From Solenopsis invicta (taxonomy: Eukaryota > Arthropoda > Insecta > Hymenoptera > Formicidae): DNA of 64,000 nucleotides. Under the pieces are notes generated by a model that was not told where the DNA came from, did not search any database, and saw only the letters and a program-made list of their open reading frames with translations. Made by a program: the position numbers and the translations under genes. Location: positions 644,501 through 708,500 of the forward strand of contig NC_052669.1 of the NCBI RefSeq assembly GCF_016802725.1. The letters run 5' to 3'. Below are positions 53,107 to 63,677 of this stretch, piece by piece. Position 1 is the first letter of the stretch. Every line of letters starts with the position of its first letter.

Positions 53107-53884
53107 ACAATTTTTTATCACAGAGTTATTCAACACTGAAGCAACAATGGTTTCTTTTGCTTCAATGTTGAATATTTCGGTAAATAAAAATCGTACAACG
53201 TTCAACAAGTATGCAAATTTAAAGTAAAGGTTCACGCTTTCAAACGCTATAAACTGCATTTGTATACAATTTTTAATTCGCATCCATTAAACTTGCAAAA
53301 TTTGTAACATTTTCCGCGTAAATGCTTTTTAAAAAATTTTGTTATGATTTATCATTTTTGTCGATGTTACATTCTCTTTTGGAAAGTGACCGTAGGTAAT
53401 TCTTTAATTTTGCTCTGGATTGCTCACTCAATTTTTGCTGAAGTCGATACTTGAACTTTGTGAAAAAAAATTTTTAAATAATCTTCCTGAGTTTATTTTA
53501 AAGGGTGAAACCTTTTGATATATCTGAATTAATTTTTTCGAAGATTTTTTTACACTAGAAAATGAATAAACTTCCAATATCATGTAACTTTATTAATACA
53601 TCTTTTGATCTGATTTTATTAATAATATATTAATAAATCTTTTCAGTTTGAATAAGTATACTTTTGATGAAAACGTATCATTGGCAACGGTTTTTATCTT
53701 TTAATCCAGTTTTTTTTTAATTATAGTATTTAATTTTATAACATAAACTAATATTCTGTACAACTACTAATATTCTGTATCCAGACAATTTTCGTGACTG
53801 TATAAATAAGAAATTCTGTATATAAAACAGTGAATCTGAAAATAGTGATAATCGTGCTTATATATAATTTAATTTTTTTTAAGA

Positions 53885-54095
53885 ATTTGGTAATCTTAAA
53901 TTTCAGCAAAATTTTATTTTTATTTCAATATTATAATAGTCATTTAAAGAACACACTATAATCGTTTAGATAATAATAGTATTTAAAAGATTCTAATTTT
54001 TTTGTTTAAAAATATTATTTTTTTATCCGATATTTTTTTCCTTTTAACTCATAAAAATTATTAAATAATAAAAATATATGTTTCTTAACAGAGTT
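53885..54095 (+). repeat. Repeat family B, second copy
   Basis: Reverse complement relative of 4560-4830, recognised from AAATTTCAGCAAAATTTTAT, TTTCAATATTATAATAGTCA, GATTCTAATTTTTTTGTTTA and ATAAAAATATATGTTTCTTA in matching order. A family A fragment abuts it on the right. Confidence 0.6.
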
Positions 54096-54104
54096 ATAAA
54101 ATAT

Positions 54105-54370
54105 ATAAAGTATGCACCATCTTACTTAATACGTTTTGCTAAAAATTTAAATCCATATGTTTGATTAATTTTCGCAAAAAGTTATTTTGTTAAATTAAGA
54201 AATTTACTGTGCTGTTATAACAAATATGATTAGTTATAATCGCTAATTTTATTCAAATACAATTTTGTTACTTTAACATAAAAAATTAGTTGTCCGTATA
54301 TTTCGGCTATAAATCTACTAAATCAGTGAATTTCCTAACTGTATTAACAAATCTTTTTTTCCATTATGTG
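54105..54370 (+). mobile_element. Dispersed repeat family A, copy 3 (right part only)
   Basis: Contains the right half of family A, including TTAATACGTTTTGCTAAAAA, CGCAAAAAGTTATTTTGTTA, TATTTCGGCTATAAATCTAC and TTAACAAATCTTTTTTTCCA, matching the 60.7 kb copy in order. It directly abuts a family B repeat on its left (53885-54095), which suggests truncation or nested insertion. Confidence 0.6.
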
Positions 54371-55484
54371 TTTCCATCACGCAATTAAACAACAAAACTT
54401 TCATTTAAATTTTATAAAAAATTGTTGCATTCTTAGCCTCATCATATGGCATCTTTCAGTCATAAGTATTGTCTAAGGCAGTGGGACATTACTTTGCAGC
54501 TAAACCCTTAAACCGATTTCACGTCAGGTTTCTTCGCTCTAATACTCTTGGCAAGCACGTGATCGAGAGTATACGATTGGTTATTGCTGAGCAATTGATA
54601 CCTTTGCCAAAGGTATCGAACCGTGAGATTGAAACGCGATCGCGTATCTTCGCAGTGAAATGTCTCGCGAATAGTTTTCAGCGCGATGAGCACCTTTCAG
54701 CAATCAACGCTGAATGACAATGCTTTCGTAGAAATTGCAGTAAAATGTCCGCAGTAGAGGGCATCGATCTGTGAAATGGATAGACAAAGAAGCATCGTGA
54801 AAAATGCACGCGAAAACGAGCATGACTGATCATCATAAATTACAAAAGTAATTAGTAGTAGTAGTAACTAAATCTATTTTAGCTTTTAATTGTTATTGTA
54901 TTTTTTTATCCTTCAAAAAGTTTCTAGTTTCTAGCAAACAAAACTTATAGAAATTGAGGAATTAATTAGTGCAAAAAATGTTTGAGTAATTATTTACGCA
55001 AGATCTTAGAAAAAATATTAAATACAATATATATTAAATTAATACACTGCGTTTATTTAGTAAAACTTTCTTTAGTAAAACTAAATATTCTCGTAAAATA
55101 TATATTATATTAAAAATAATTCAGTTCATGGAATAATAAAATTATTGGTTCTTGGATCGCTAAAATAACTGCTAGATTTCACTACTTTCGCTTCAAATAT
55201 TAACATCTACAAAATTATATGTTATTTTATGATTTTAGTCGATACGCTTTTTTAAAACTTTCAATATTAGAAAAGAAAATGTTGTTTACTTAACAAGAAC
55301 GCCATTACTATATGTTTTCAAGAAATTTAATTATTTATACAATGTATACAATTTAACAAATTGAAACTTCCTAATTATCCAAATCAACGATGCAGAAATC
55401 TTGTTAATACGAAGTAGAAATAATCGTTTAACATATCTTAATTCGATAAACGCGTGTTTGCGGTTGCACGCATTATTTTGTGTA

Positions 55485-55860
55485 CACTGTTAGAAATGTT
55501 CGTAAAATTCCATCAAATTTAAGTTACTAAAGTAACTTAATTTTCCGAAATTAGGATGCTGAAAACGAAATTAAGTAACATTTAATGCAAATTTACTAAA
55601 TTTCTCTTAAAATTCCGATACTCTATCTCAGAATTACAAATGGTTTCTTAAAATTACTAAATAGTAACAGAAGTTTAAGATATCGTGACTGGATGAAGTT
55701 GCGCAGTGTACTCTGTGCAGTTTCTTTCCCGCGTACAACTCGGCGATCGGCAGGAAGACATCCTTTGCAATCTCTCAGTGGTGAGAAGTGGCCAGAAGTG
55801 GCAGTGAATGATACAGTGTGCAAAAACAAGTGTCATTATTCAGAATTTTACTGAAAATGT
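55485..55860 (+). repeat. Repeat family D, copy 1
   Basis: Part of this segment (about 55640-55760: AAAATTACTAAATAGTAACA, then GTGACTGGATGAAGTTGCGC and TGTGCAGTTTCTTTCCCGCG) is matched in the same order by 56441-56600 (AAAATTACTAAAGTGTAACA, GTGACTAAAGCTTTATGCAG, TGTACGAGAAATCTGG). The left end, CACTGTTAGAAATGTTCGTA, resembles a transposon terminus, but I could not find its partner with confidence. Confidence 0.45.
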
Positions 55861-56291
55861 GATATTATGTTATATAAAATGTGATGTATGTGATATAGTT
55901 TTTTATTTTAAAGATTTGATTAAGTATTATTTTAAAGGATTATAATGATATTATTATTCGGTTTATTAATTTTGATATATTATTGCTTATAATATTTATC
56001 TTGACATATAAATAAACATATAATACGAACAAAGTATGTTTAAACAAACAACTAAGTGTGTATATGTAATACACAGTATTCTCATTGCATTAAATGAACA
56101 CTCAAAAACCACTTTTCATAACTATTAGTTTTTGATATACATTTGATACGTATATGTATACTCAGTGACTTGCATGGCATATAACATATTTAGTTCATAT
56201 TATCTTACTATTTAGATGCCAAGATATATAATATATATAATATTAGATATATAAGATTTATTATATATAAAGAAATATAAGAAATATATAA

Positions 56292-56440
56292 GAAAACATT
56301 TTTATCGGTTTATTAATTTTAATATATATTATAGTTTATAATTATATATCTTATATTCTATATATAGATATATAGAATATAAGATATATCATTATAAACT
56401 ACATATATATTAAAATTAATAGACCGATATAAATTTTTTT
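56292..56440. repeat. Near-perfect palindrome, arms about 75 bp
   Basis: The left arm (TATCGGTTTATTAATTTTAA, then TATAGTTTATAATTATATAT and CTTATATTCTATATA) folds on the right arm (TATAGAATATAAGATATATC, ATTATAAACTACATATATAT, TAAAATTAATAGACCGATAT) with almost no spacer, centre near 56366. It sits between two diverged copies of another repeat (55480-55760 and 56441-56600), as if inserted there. Confidence 0.65.
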
Positions 56441-56600
56441 ACCCATTGAAATTTTCAATTACTGAAAATTACTAAAGTGTAACAAAAATTTCAAGTACGT
56501 GTGACTAAAGCTTTATGCAGTTGCTGTGTACGAGAAATCTGGAAGGGTTTTCCACGTCAACTTCTGCGTGTAAAAATCATTGTTACGGTATATGTATTTA
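56441..56600 (+). repeat. Repeat family D, copy 2
   Basis: Diverged direct copy of part of 55485-55860. The short + strand open frame at 56501-56719 is explained by this repeat and is not called as a gene. Confidence 0.45.
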
Positions 56601-56906
56601 CCAGTAATCTTATAAAGTTCCAGCGCGATTATTATAATTATGCACGCAGACCTTCGCACATGCAAACAATTAATAAATATGCTTCTGACACGATTCTCAT
56701 CATTTTACTCACGCAGTGAATAATTATATACCTACGTTATATTTAACATGCATAATTTTGCTTGATAAGACCTTTAATAAGAGAACCGTGTAAGCTGCAT
56801 TATTAGAACATTAACAATACTTAATTATTATACAAATATACTTTAAACATGCAATTTTATACATCTCAATTTTTCATTGTTCAAAATAATTTTCAGTTAT
56901 TATTTA

Positions 56907-57188
56907 ATTACACTAAAAAAAAGAGGTTTAATTTTAAGATAAGAAAATGTTTTATTTCTGTCTGCGTTTATGAAATACTTCAAAAGATTTTAGCCTTAAA
57001 TGATATTTAGACTTTGGCGCTTAGATAGAACACTAAAACATTTGAAATTACTAAAAGTTTCAATTTTAAACGTTTTGATGTTTTAAATCTAAATATGGTT
57101 TAAAATTAAAACATTTTTAAGTATTCAAAAAAACAGAAATAAAATATGTTAATGTCTTAAAATTGAACACTTCTTTCTTGAGTGCAAT
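56907..57188. mobile_element. MITE family C, copy 1
   Basis: About 280 bp with long imperfect inverted ends: ATTACACTAAAAAAAAGAGG at the left, and read inward from the right TTGCACTCAAGAAAGAAGTG; both arms continue into AATTTTAAGA. The interior holds CTAAAAGTTTCAATTTTAAA and GTTTTGATGTTTTAAAT, words shared with the copy at 57.8 kb. Confidence 0.65.
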
Positions 57189-57824
57189 CGTTAATCATCT
57201 ATTGGAATTGTGATTACCATTAACCATTACTGATTAAAATTGCAATGTAAAGATGTTTAATATCCGATGTTTTATGTTTAATTAAGGATTCACATTTTTA
57301 TCAGTCACGCTACGAATTTAATCTGCATGCCCAGTGAAATTAAACGCATCGAAATTAGTAAGGCGAACTGCGAAGCACTCCGAGAGAAATCCTTTCGCCG
57401 ATATGCACGAACGAACATCGAGTAAAATCGGTTCCTGCGGTAATCGAGAGAGTATCTGAATAGTTTAGATTTATCTAAATAGTTTAGACTTATTACATTA
57501 TCCAAGGACTTATAAATTATCAAATAATCTTTTTTGTGAAGAAAATAAAAAATTGGAAAAGAGAGGAAACGTAATTTACGACAATTTAAATTATTATATA
57601 TTCTATTTATACCGCACATTCAATATGTTGCAACGAAATGTTATTTGAAGCCACTGCTAAGCTCATTGTTACATACTTGAGGCTTCGCTCAATTGGATAG
57701 AACTTCCAATATGAAGTCAATATTGTTCAAATACATGTCCTTGTTACGGGAAAAGTAGAACTCGTCAATAGTAAAATGAATCATTAGAATAAAACACGTA
57801 TAATAGAAATGCAACAATTGAATA

Positions 57825-58087
57825 TCGCATTCAAAAAACAAAAATATTTCGTTTCAAGATATTATGTTCCATTTTTGTCTCCACTTTTTAATAAAACTGT
57901 TTTAGTTTTTAACGATGTTTAGATTTAATATATACTAAAACATTTAAAGCTATTAAAAGTTTCAATTTTAAACGTTTTAATGTTTTAAATTTAAATATAA
58001 TTAAAATTAAAACATTTTTAAGTAAACATTTAATAAATAGAAATAGAAATAAATTTAAAAATAAAATGTTTCTTTTCTGAGCAAGTA
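57825..58087. mobile_element. MITE family C, copy 2
   Basis: Direct-orientation relative of the element at 56.9 kb. It shares TTAAAAGTTTCAATTTTAAA, CGTTTTAATGTTTTAAATTT and AAAACATTTTTAAGTA in the same order at the same spacing. The terminal inverted arms are more eroded. Two related copies within 1 kb suggest local hopping or segmental duplication. Confidence 0.6.
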
Positions 58088-58284
58088 TTTGTTACGTGTG
58101 ACGACACACGTCACACATATCGAAAATACCAAAATAATATTTACTTTCTAATTGACAAAATACAGTAAATCACAATAAATCTTGCCAAGGAATTTTAATG
58201 CACATCAGGTACATTTAAATGTACAAGAAAAACATTTGCACATATCTAAATAGAATTCAATTTTAATACTGTAGCTTTCTCTAG

Positions 58285-58529
58285 ATACATTCGCACGAAT
58301 TGATCCTCGTATTGTGTACCGCACGAATGCACTATTTAATGATTCTCACGACCAGTCTTTCGATGTACAGTCACGAAAGAAACTTCAAATTAACCGAGAC
58401 GCATCTTTCTTGGCAAGTCTATATCCGAGTCGTAGCAAAAGTTCTCCTAACCAATACAAACTTAATACTCAAACTAATACTATTAAGGAGTTAATAGATA
58501 TCCAGTTGGAAAATGAACACTCCCAGTAG
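58285..58529 (+). CDS. Candidate + strand terminal exon (unrecognised)
   Basis: Begins after a strong acceptor (GCTTTCTCTAG, ending 58284) with two bases that would complete a codon left open by a phase-1 exon such as 35211-35456. It encodes about 81 residues, including NALFNDSHDQSFDVQSRKKL and a Ser-rich SRSKSSPNQYK, ending IKELIDIQLENEHSQ and a stop at 58527. An AATAAA at 58697-58702 is well placed as a poly(A) signal. It lies 1.7 kb upstream of the myosin start but is not in a matching motor or kinase frame, so it would be a separate gene. Function unknown. Confidence 0.35.
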
Positions 58530-59271
58530 TGTGTCGCAGTCGATAGAGTTAACAACGTTCATTGATACTTCTTCAGTCCAATGAGATATCGAGATTTTTG
58601 AGATTTCAAACTTTCGAGGAACGAAGAGTTGGTAAAAAAATATAATTGGTCAATAGAATTATTTTGGTAAAGGCTATTATTATGAAGAGTGTTTGCAATA
58701 AAACTTTTTCTAATGCACTTTAACGATTTTTTTTAGCAAAAAGTGTCCAGTGCGCAATAAAAAAAAGTATACGGAAATGTCGCGTAAGTAATTACTTAAA
58801 ATAAAGTGTTATTAAGATATTCAAAATATTGCTGCCTCAATTAATTGGAATTACGAATTAATCAACATTTTAATATTACGAGTTGCAAAATCGAGGAAAG
58901 CAAAAGCGATTTAAACATTTTGTTGGACCAATTATTTTATTCAATAATCTTCGTACTTTTCGGAATAATTAATTTAAGGTATCTAAAACCGAACAGCACT
59001 AATTAAATAAAGCATTTTTAACACTTGAAACAATGTTTTACTAGAATGTACGTTTAAAAGATGTGTTTTCATAGAAAATAGAGGCTGCGGAATTAGAACC
59101 GGCATCTATTTAATTTAATACAACAAAAACTTTGTAGCAAAATTTTTGAGTGTATAAATTGGTGAATGAGTTGTTTTTATAAAAATCCGCTATGAAGTTG
59201 ATTAAATATATATTATATATTTCATAGAACTTATTATTACATATAATATTATTTTACTAACTATAAAGAAT

Positions 59272-59318
<47 letters not shown>

Positions 59319-60240
59319 TAATTTTTTGGAATAAATATATTTTTTTAAGAAACAACGCAGAGATAAAGATTTTTAACTTTTCTGGATGTAGAATAGCTCA
59401 TCATAAGCAGAAAGGGGGGAGGGGGGGGGCAGATGGAGGATTCAATATATGTATAATATAAATATTTTATCTTTTTTATGATATGTTGTAGCGTGCAAAG
59501 TTAGCACTTTATTCAAATACGGTATTCATCAAATCACTTAAAATTTCTTAAAATTTACCAAAAATAAAAATATTTTTTAATATCCTGAATCACTCTGGAT
59601 GTGGAATTCCATATCACAAGAGATATAAATGTGAAAAACTCCATATCCTCCATAAGGAAGTCTCCGTCCATGAAACAATGCACTTACTAAATAAGGCTCA
59701 CTTATATGGCCTTATTATTTATTTATATGTAAGACTTACACCAGAAGATGATTTTCAATGCTGTTAACTTTTGAAAAGCCAAAATTGCATTCAAATGACT
59801 AATAAAGAACAGGATTAATAGAGGTCCCCTCCAAATCTCTATTAAACAATTTTTTCACTTTCTAATGGCTCTAATAAACAAAAAATATAATACATATCCA
59901 TATAAAGTTCCATTTATAATTATGAATAATTTTTAATTTACCGATAGGAGCCATTGATTTAAAAAATATAATTAATTTTTTTAAATAATATTAAATATTT
60001 CAAGTGTTTTGTGATATTTAGATTACTATCAGTACAATCCTAATATCCATTACAAGATTTTGGAGATATCATTGAGAATAATACTCAAAATTAATCTTGC
60101 TGATTCAAAAGATAAATTATCGAATGTGTGGGCTTTCACCTCATACGAGAGCAATGGAGGGTTAATGCTTTTATTCGGCTCAGATATCTGATATGATAGG
60201 ATTGTTCTAACAACGACGCATTTATTTATCATGTGTAGAA
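58530..60240. other. Region before the myosin start: non-coding
   Basis: Holds the possible 3' untranslated region and AATAAA of the candidate terminal exon (to about 58720), the (CA)n tract at 59272, a G-rich run at 59413-59430 and AT-rich DNA. The myosin leader exon, expected upstream because of the acceptor before its ATG, was not identified. Confidence 0.5.
59272..59315. repeat. (CA)n microsatellite
   Basis: About 21 CA units with one early CG interruption, some 925 bp upstream of the myosin start codon. Confidence 0.9.
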
Positions 60241-60573
60241 ATGACCGGAGGTGGGACTAACATGGCGTACCATGGTCTCAGTCAACATGTTAATTTTGAT
60301 GTAATACCGGATCCAGGCGAGCGCTTTCGATTGGATGAATTGATCGGAGAGGGGACATATGGTGAAGTATACGCCGCTTACGATAAAGAAACCGGTAACA
60401 AGGTAGCCATCAAAATACTTGAAAATGTCGCTGACAACATCGAAGAAATTGAAGAAGAATATTTGGTGCTGAGAGATTTAAGTCAACATCCAAATATTCC
60501 TCTCTTTCATGGTTTATTTCTGAAACGAGCGAAGCCTGGTCAAGAAGAAGATCAATTATGGTTCGTGATGGAG
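60241..60573 (+). CDS. Myo3: Class III myosin (MYO3/ninaC family), coding exon 1: kinase N-lobe
   Basis: First visible coding exon of a kinase-myosin fusion motor. It encodes residues 1-111: a short leader, then the kinase N-lobe from about residue 29. The glycine loop GEGTYGEVY (36-44) and the ATP-anchoring lysine in VAIK (Lys58) are present, and the acidic EEIEEEY stretch (about 68-74) fits the alpha-C helix. The exon ends at WFVME and the donor GT is at 60574. The start is the ATG at 60241; an in-frame TAA at 60208 and an acceptor-like AG at 60237-60238 just upstream suggest an untranslated leader exon further left. A second in-frame Met (residue 8, 60262) is an alternative start. Class III myosins are actin-based motors that regulate themselves by phosphorylation; known members act in photoreceptor rhabdomeres (ninaC) or in stereocilia and actin protrusions (MYO3A/B). 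Unlike fly ninaC, the glycine loop here is canonical. The family call is very safe; ninaC versus a second insect myosin III paralogue is not resolved. Confidence 0.95.
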
Positions 60574-60728
60574 GTATCGTCAATTAAACAAATTTATGGA
60601 AAAGAAAATAAAAATGTAGCAAATATTCCAATAAAAGAAGTTAAATTGCAGTAGTAAAATTGCAAAAATTACTTGTATAATTAATTGTTCATAAAAAGAT
60701 GTTTTATAAAAGCTTATTTATTCTATTG

Positions 60729-61142
60729 CCACGGAAAAAATAAATTATATGATTCAACAAAACAATAGCTTGTTGGGTGAGTTTAACATCTATTGCTAAA
60801 AAGATTTGATAATTCGATAAAAAAATTATCTGAAAGTAATGAATAAATTGTTGAAACAACTAATTTTTTGCTACAATAAAAATTGCTAATGTAACAAGTT
60901 TTCTTCATTAGAACATCAAAAGTAAATGCTATCTTAGCTAACGTGTTTGGTTGAAACTTAATTCAATATATTCTAGATTTTTGCAAAAAATTGTCTTGTT
61001 GCATTAACAAATTTGCTGTGCTATTATTAATTACAATCTAACTTTATTTATCTATAATTTATTACTTTAACTAGCCGTATATTACGGCTATAAATTCATT
61101 AAATCAATGAAATTATTTTAACAAATCTTTTTTTTCCGTGTG
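60729..61142 (+). mobile_element. Dispersed repeat family A, copy 4 (in myosin intron 1)
   Basis: About 415 bp inside intron 1 of the myosin gene. The ends are an imperfect inverted pair: CCACGGAAAAAA at the left and TTTTTTTTCCGTGTGG at the right. ATTCTA occurs next to both ends and may be a target-site duplication. The interior (ATGATTCAACAAAAC, then GCTACAATAAAAATTGCTAA, then AACAAATCTTTTTTTT near the end) recurs at 12.1, 49.8 and 54.1 kb in the same orientation. No coding capacity is seen, so it is a non-autonomous element; its superfamily is not determined. Confidence 0.7.
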
Positions 61143-61331
61143 GATTCTACAAATATCTTCTGTAAGAAGAAGCAAGTAAATTAAAGAAAACATCATATTT
61201 GTTAATAGTTTGAAATTTTTGCAGTATTTAGTTACTTCTTTGCAAAATTGCCATATGTATTATTAATTTGTCGATCTTCCAAGTAATGAACGGAGTCGGG
61301 GTATGTAAAAAATGAATTGCTCCGGTTCCAG

Positions 61332-61613
61332 TTGTGCACTGGGGGTTCCGTGACCGATCTCGTGCAAGGTCTTAAAAAACGCGGCAGTCGTCTAACGGAT
61401 GATCAAATAGCTTACATCTTGAAGGAGACCGTCGAAGCTCTGATCTTTTTGCACAGTAATCATTGTATGCATCGCGACGTGAAAGGTCACAATATCCTCC
61501 TCACGGAAGAAGCGCGCGTCAAATTGGTCGATTTCGGCGTATCCTCGCATCTGGCCGCGACTCTCGCCAGGAGAAATACATCTGTCGGAACGCCATACTG
61601 GATGGCACCGGAG
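61332..61613 (+). CDS. Myo3: Class III myosin, coding exon 2: kinase catalytic and activation loops
   Basis: Residues 112-205, joined in phase 0 to exon 1 so that the hinge reads VMELCTGGSVTDL, the form typical of this family. The acceptor is CAG at 61329-61331 and the donor GT is at 61614. The exon carries the catalytic loop HRDVKGHN (158-165; catalytic Asp160), the metal-binding DFG (178-180) and the activation segment RRNTSVGTPYWMAPE (191-205). All residues needed for phosphotransfer are present, so the kinase should be active. The intron before it (60574-61331, 758 nt) contains a dispersed repeat copy (60729-61142) in the same orientation. Reading through from the upstream TTG at 61317 is an artefact of intron sequence. 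Confidence 0.95.
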
Positions 61614-62567
61614 GTGAGTTTATCCGAGAAATTTTTTTGCTTTTAAAAGAAAACGCTTTATAATAAATAAAAGTAATAGAAATTATATGAAAAATCGAGT
61701 AATTTATTTGCTTTGGATCAATTGAATTGGTTAATACAGAAAGAGCACGTTCTGTTCATTAAATTTGAAATATGTAGATGTGTATACAGCACTTATTTCA
61801 TCAGACTTTTAAGGATCTAAAGTAAGCGTTAAAAATAAGCAATGAATATAGAAAGCTCATTAATCCAAACTAAGTCTTCTCTCTTCTCATCCATTTTCTT
61901 CATTTGTTTTGCTTAACATTGCCCTTCTATTTTCATATTGAACTTTTGATATTGAACTCTTTCATATTGAACACAGTTTTCAAGCAAAATGATAATGCCT
62001 TTCTATGTTTTACAACAATTTCTATGTTTTATTTGTTTTTGGTCTTCTTGGTGATATTTACTTTTGCACAATAATTTCCAAGTTTTTGTGTTTGGAATTT
62101 TATTCAACAACAGGTTGAGTAAGAACTTTTTTTTATTCGTGGTGAATCCTTATACATCAGATATATTATTGTAATTTATCATAAGTTTGATATTGATATA
62201 TTATATTTTATTTTTTATATAAAATTTATATTTTGATATTTTTACCAACATTGAGTACAAAAATTTTTTTATTTAACTTGAACTTTTTATTCAATACACG
62301 GGCATTTAAAGAATCAGGAATATTTCAAAAGTATTAATAAATGTCATTTCTAAAGGTAGTTTTGTTAGTTTTTTTATTGTAATTAAATTGATTTTGTTAA
62401 AAAATTTGCTAAAAAATTTTTAAATTGTAACTCGTGCTCTTTCTACATTCACCGAATCATTGGAGGAAAGCAAAACAATTCATAAAACTCTATGGTATTT
62501 CATATAGTTTCGAAATATTCGAACGTTTGGTTGAAATACAACTCGTATCGATCGTGTGGCAAAACAG

Positions 62568-63152
62568 GTGATAGCCTGCGAGCAGCAATTAGACTCCTCA
62601 TACGATTCGCGCTGCGATGTCTGGTCGATCGGCATTACAGCTATCGAGTTAGCCGAGGGCGATCCGCCATTGTCGGAATTGCATCCTATGCGAGCACTCT
62701 TTCAAATTCCGAGAAATCCTCCTCCTTCCTTGAAGAATTCGGATTTATATTCGTCGGAACTGACGGATTTCATAGCCGAATGCCTGGTGAAGGATTTGGA
62801 GCACAGGCCGTTCGCCGGCGAACTAAGAGAGCATCCATTATTGACGAAGGTGGAACCAGTCGTAGAAAAAATCAGAAAGCAACTGAGAGAGGAAATTCGT
62901 AGACAGAGAGCGGAGGGTCGTGTTCACCGACAACCGGAAGTAACTACGAAACATGGTAAATTGAAGACGGACCGCAAGACGAGACCAGAGAAAATGTACA
63001 TGGATGATTTGGCGGCTCTTGACATGCTATCGGAAGAGGCTATTGTCGATCAATTACAGCACCGATATGAGCAAGCACAGATATACACGTATATCGGGGA
63101 TATATTGGTTGCCGTTAATCCTTTCACTAATTTGGGTTTATATACCGGTGTC
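62568..63152 (+). CDS. Myo3: Class III myosin, coding exon 3: kinase C-lobe, basic linker, motor N-terminus
   Basis: Residues 206-400, again phase 0 at both ends (acceptor CAG at 62565-62567, donor GTAAGT from 63153). It begins VIACEQQLDSSYD, completing the APE helix of exon 2, and contains the C-lobe landmarks DVWSIGITAIEL (222-233; Asp222) and the subdomain XI arginine (Arg285 in HRPF). From about 300 to 348 comes a charged linker rich in Lys and Arg. The motor then begins: MYMDDLAALDMLSEEAIVDQL (starting at 348) followed by IYTYIGDILVAVNPF (377-391), the conserved N-terminal strand block of myosin heads. The preceding intron is 61614-62567 (954 nt). Kinase-to-motor spacing is that of class III myosins, with no SH3-like N-terminal motor subdomain visible. 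Confidence 0.95.
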
Positions 63153-63677
63153 GTAAGTATTTTATTTATATATTAGATTAGATTAGATAAAAATTATTCT
63201 ATTCGTATGGTTTTTATACCTATATTAGTAAATCACAGACAGCGAGTCACACAATATGCATGAATTACCTTTATTTTATTAATAAATACCCATGCAGCAC
63301 ATAATATTATAAAATATTTCCAAAAAATATGATAAGAAATATTTTAACAATATTTTGAATAGGTTTTAAAAACTAAAAATGCTAACATTTATAAAAACAT
63401 TTTAAAAATCTGTTAAAAATATTTTCAAAAATATTTTTTTATATAACCCAAATAATATGAAAAATATTTGTAAAAAATTTTAACAGTACTTTGACAAGGT
63501 TTCTGTCAACAATTTCCAGAATATTTTAAATAATTTTGTTTTCACAAGATTTAGCGGACACAGAAACATTTTAATAACATTTTTAAAATAGTTTGTACAA
63601 TATGGCTAATTAATACAATAAATAGTTAAAAAGTTATAAATAATTATAACTATTAATTATGATGGTTTATTTTTTAG

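Noticed and set aside
54469..54717. 82-codon + and 61-codon - strand frames with protein-like composition
   Set aside because: Both strands look equally plausible over the same bases, and neither has a convincing pair of splice sites or a poly(A) signal. It is a useful warning about the other candidate exons.
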